Positions 63,203 through 64,000 of a DNA stretch of 64,000 nucleotides are shown here, in pieces. Both the position numbers and the translations under genes were made by a program. The first letter of the stretch is position 1, and every line of letters begins with the position of its first letter. The notes under the pieces were generated by a model that was not told where the DNA came from, ran no database searches, and saw nothing but the letters and a program-made list of their open reading frames with translations. Source of the stretch: Allobacillus halotolerans (GTDB taxonomy: Bacteria; Bacillota; Bacilli; Bacillales; Alkalibacillaceae); contig NZ_JAHLZF010000001.1 in the NCBI RefSeq assembly GCF_018967645.1, forward strand, positions 62,001 to 126,000, given 5' to 3'.

Positions 63203-64000
63203 TTAATTTTTAAAATCAACTGAGAGAGCGTTTAATTCATTTGTTTTTCCTCGTTGCATCAAGTCGTCTACAACCTGCCGTGGATCTTTTCCTTCAAAAA
63301 GCAAGTCGTAAATACCACTTGTAATCGGCATGTCAACAGCCTCTTTTTCAGCTAGTTGATGGACTGCCTTCGTCGTTCGTACACCCTCGACAACCATTCC
63401 CATTTTATCAAGCACATCGGGTAAATTATACCCTTCACCTAACATATGTCCAGCTCGGTAGTTACGACTATGCTGGCTTGTACATGTGACAATGAGGTCA
63501 CCTATACCTGTTAATCCTGCGAAGGTTAATGGTGTTGCGCCCAACTTAACACCAAGCTTTGCCATTTCAGCTAAACCTCTAGTGATCAGTGCTGCTTTAG
63601 CATTATCTCCATATCCAAGTCCATCTGAAATACCAGCACCGAGAGCGATTATATTTTTGAGTGCTCCGCCAATCTCGACACCGATAAAATCTTCATTTGT
63701 ATAAACCCGAAAAACATTATTCATAAACAAATCTTGTGCTTTTTCAGACTCGCTTAACTGTAGTGAAGAAACAGTCACTGTTGTTGGCTGTTTCAAAGCA
63801 ACTTCTTCAGCATGGCTTGGACCTGATAAAACAACTATTTTTTCACCATATGGTTCCCCTAATTCTTCGGCAATCATTTCAGAGATTCGTTTATGTGTTT
63901 CAGGCTCAATACCTTTTGATGCATGCATGAGAACCTGTTCGCTTGTCAGATGCTCTTTAGCTTGTTTAATAACGTCCCGCATCGCTTTCGTCGGAACGAC
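63203..64000 (-). CDS. gpsA: Glycerol-3-phosphate dehydrogenase (NAD(P)+), C-terminal part
   Basis: The frame is open to the window edge, so the N-terminal Rossmann GxGxxG is outside. The visible 266 residues begin [10 protein letters not shown] and carry [10 protein letters not shown], the substrate site [20 protein letters not shown] with its catalytic lysine, and [14 protein letters not shown]. It makes sn-glycerol 3-phosphate for phospholipids. Position after spoVIF and upstream of the spoIVA group is Bacillus-like. Confidence 0.96.
   Translation of the reverse strand, partial: VVPTKAMRDVIKQAKEHLTSEQVLMHASKGIEPETHKRISEMIAEELGEPYGEKIVVLSGPSHAEEVALKQPTTVTVSSLQLSESEKAQDLFMNNVFRVYTNEDFIGVEIGGALKNIIALGAGISDGLGYGDNAKAALITRGLAEMAKLGVKLGATPLTFAGLTGIGDLIVTCTSQHSRNYRAGHMLGEGYNLPDVLDKMGMVVEGVRTTKAVHQLAEKEAVDMPITSGIYDLLFEGKDPRQVVDDLMQRGKTNELNALSVDFKN

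Overview
The window reads as chromosomal core DNA of a low-GC, endospore-forming Bacillaceae, probably a salt-tolerant or halophilic/alkaliphilic genus. Signs of this are the spore genes spoIVA and a spoVIF-like gene, the B. subtilis-like gene order, the Bacillus-type menaquinol:cytochrome c reductase qcrABC, the bacillithiol gene bshA, and the strongly acidic C-terminal tails on PonA and QcrC. About 70 protein genes are supported, most on the minus strand. No prophage, insertion sequence, tRNA, rRNA operon or CRISPR array was seen.

Layout. 1-6.3 kb: partial S9 peptidase, the double dynamin dynA, a GGDEF protein with a variant active site, and a 7Fe-type ferredoxin. 6.5-11 kb: a LysM-M14 endopeptidase, fused msrAB, ung and several small conserved proteins. 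11-13.8 kb: tatC, two tatA genes (one only 54 codons), dfrA and thyA. 13.9-16.4 kb (plus strand): an NlpC/P60 endopeptidase, a cold-shock gene with a long leader, and a queuosine-precursor transporter behind a preQ1-I riboswitch. 16.4-22.9 kb: rhodanese, type III polyketide synthase with its methyltransferase, ypwA, ypsC, RNase P RNA, gpsB and ypsA. 23-34.2 kb: cdd and the ypp genes, the divergent recU-ponA pair, a 21-bp tandem repeat array between ponA and nth, then dnaD, asnS, aspB, ypmB and a secreted protein that looks like a metal-site-less metallo-beta-lactamase fold.

34.2-44 kb is one long tightly packed minus-strand cluster: ypjD, dapB, mgsA, bshA, cca, birA, panB, panC, panD, then dinG. 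It joins lysine/peptidoglycan precursor synthesis, bacillithiol, tRNA CCA repair, biotin and pantothenate metabolism. 44-49.3 kb holds a YitT-family transporter-like gene, a lipoprotein, a YugP-type metallopeptidase, small membrane proteins and qcrABC. 49.4-56.7 kb: ypiF, ypiB, ypiA, aroA, aroB, aroC, cheR and ndk. 56.7-64 kb: hepT, menG, hepS (menaquinone side chain and ring methylation), hup, spoIVA, yphF, yphE, spoVIF and partial gpsA.

Compared from memory with B. subtilis, the order is well kept, with informative gaps. The aroH-trpEDCFBA-hisC-tyrA block is absent between aroB and aroA, and mtrAB is absent between hup and hepS. The genes linked by function are the respiratory chain (menaquinone synthesis plus qcrABC, whose Rieske subunit carries a twin-arginine signal) and the tatA-tatA-tatC export genes. 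No clearly new multi-gene system was found. The least explained element is the 21-bp tandem array at 28637-28795.
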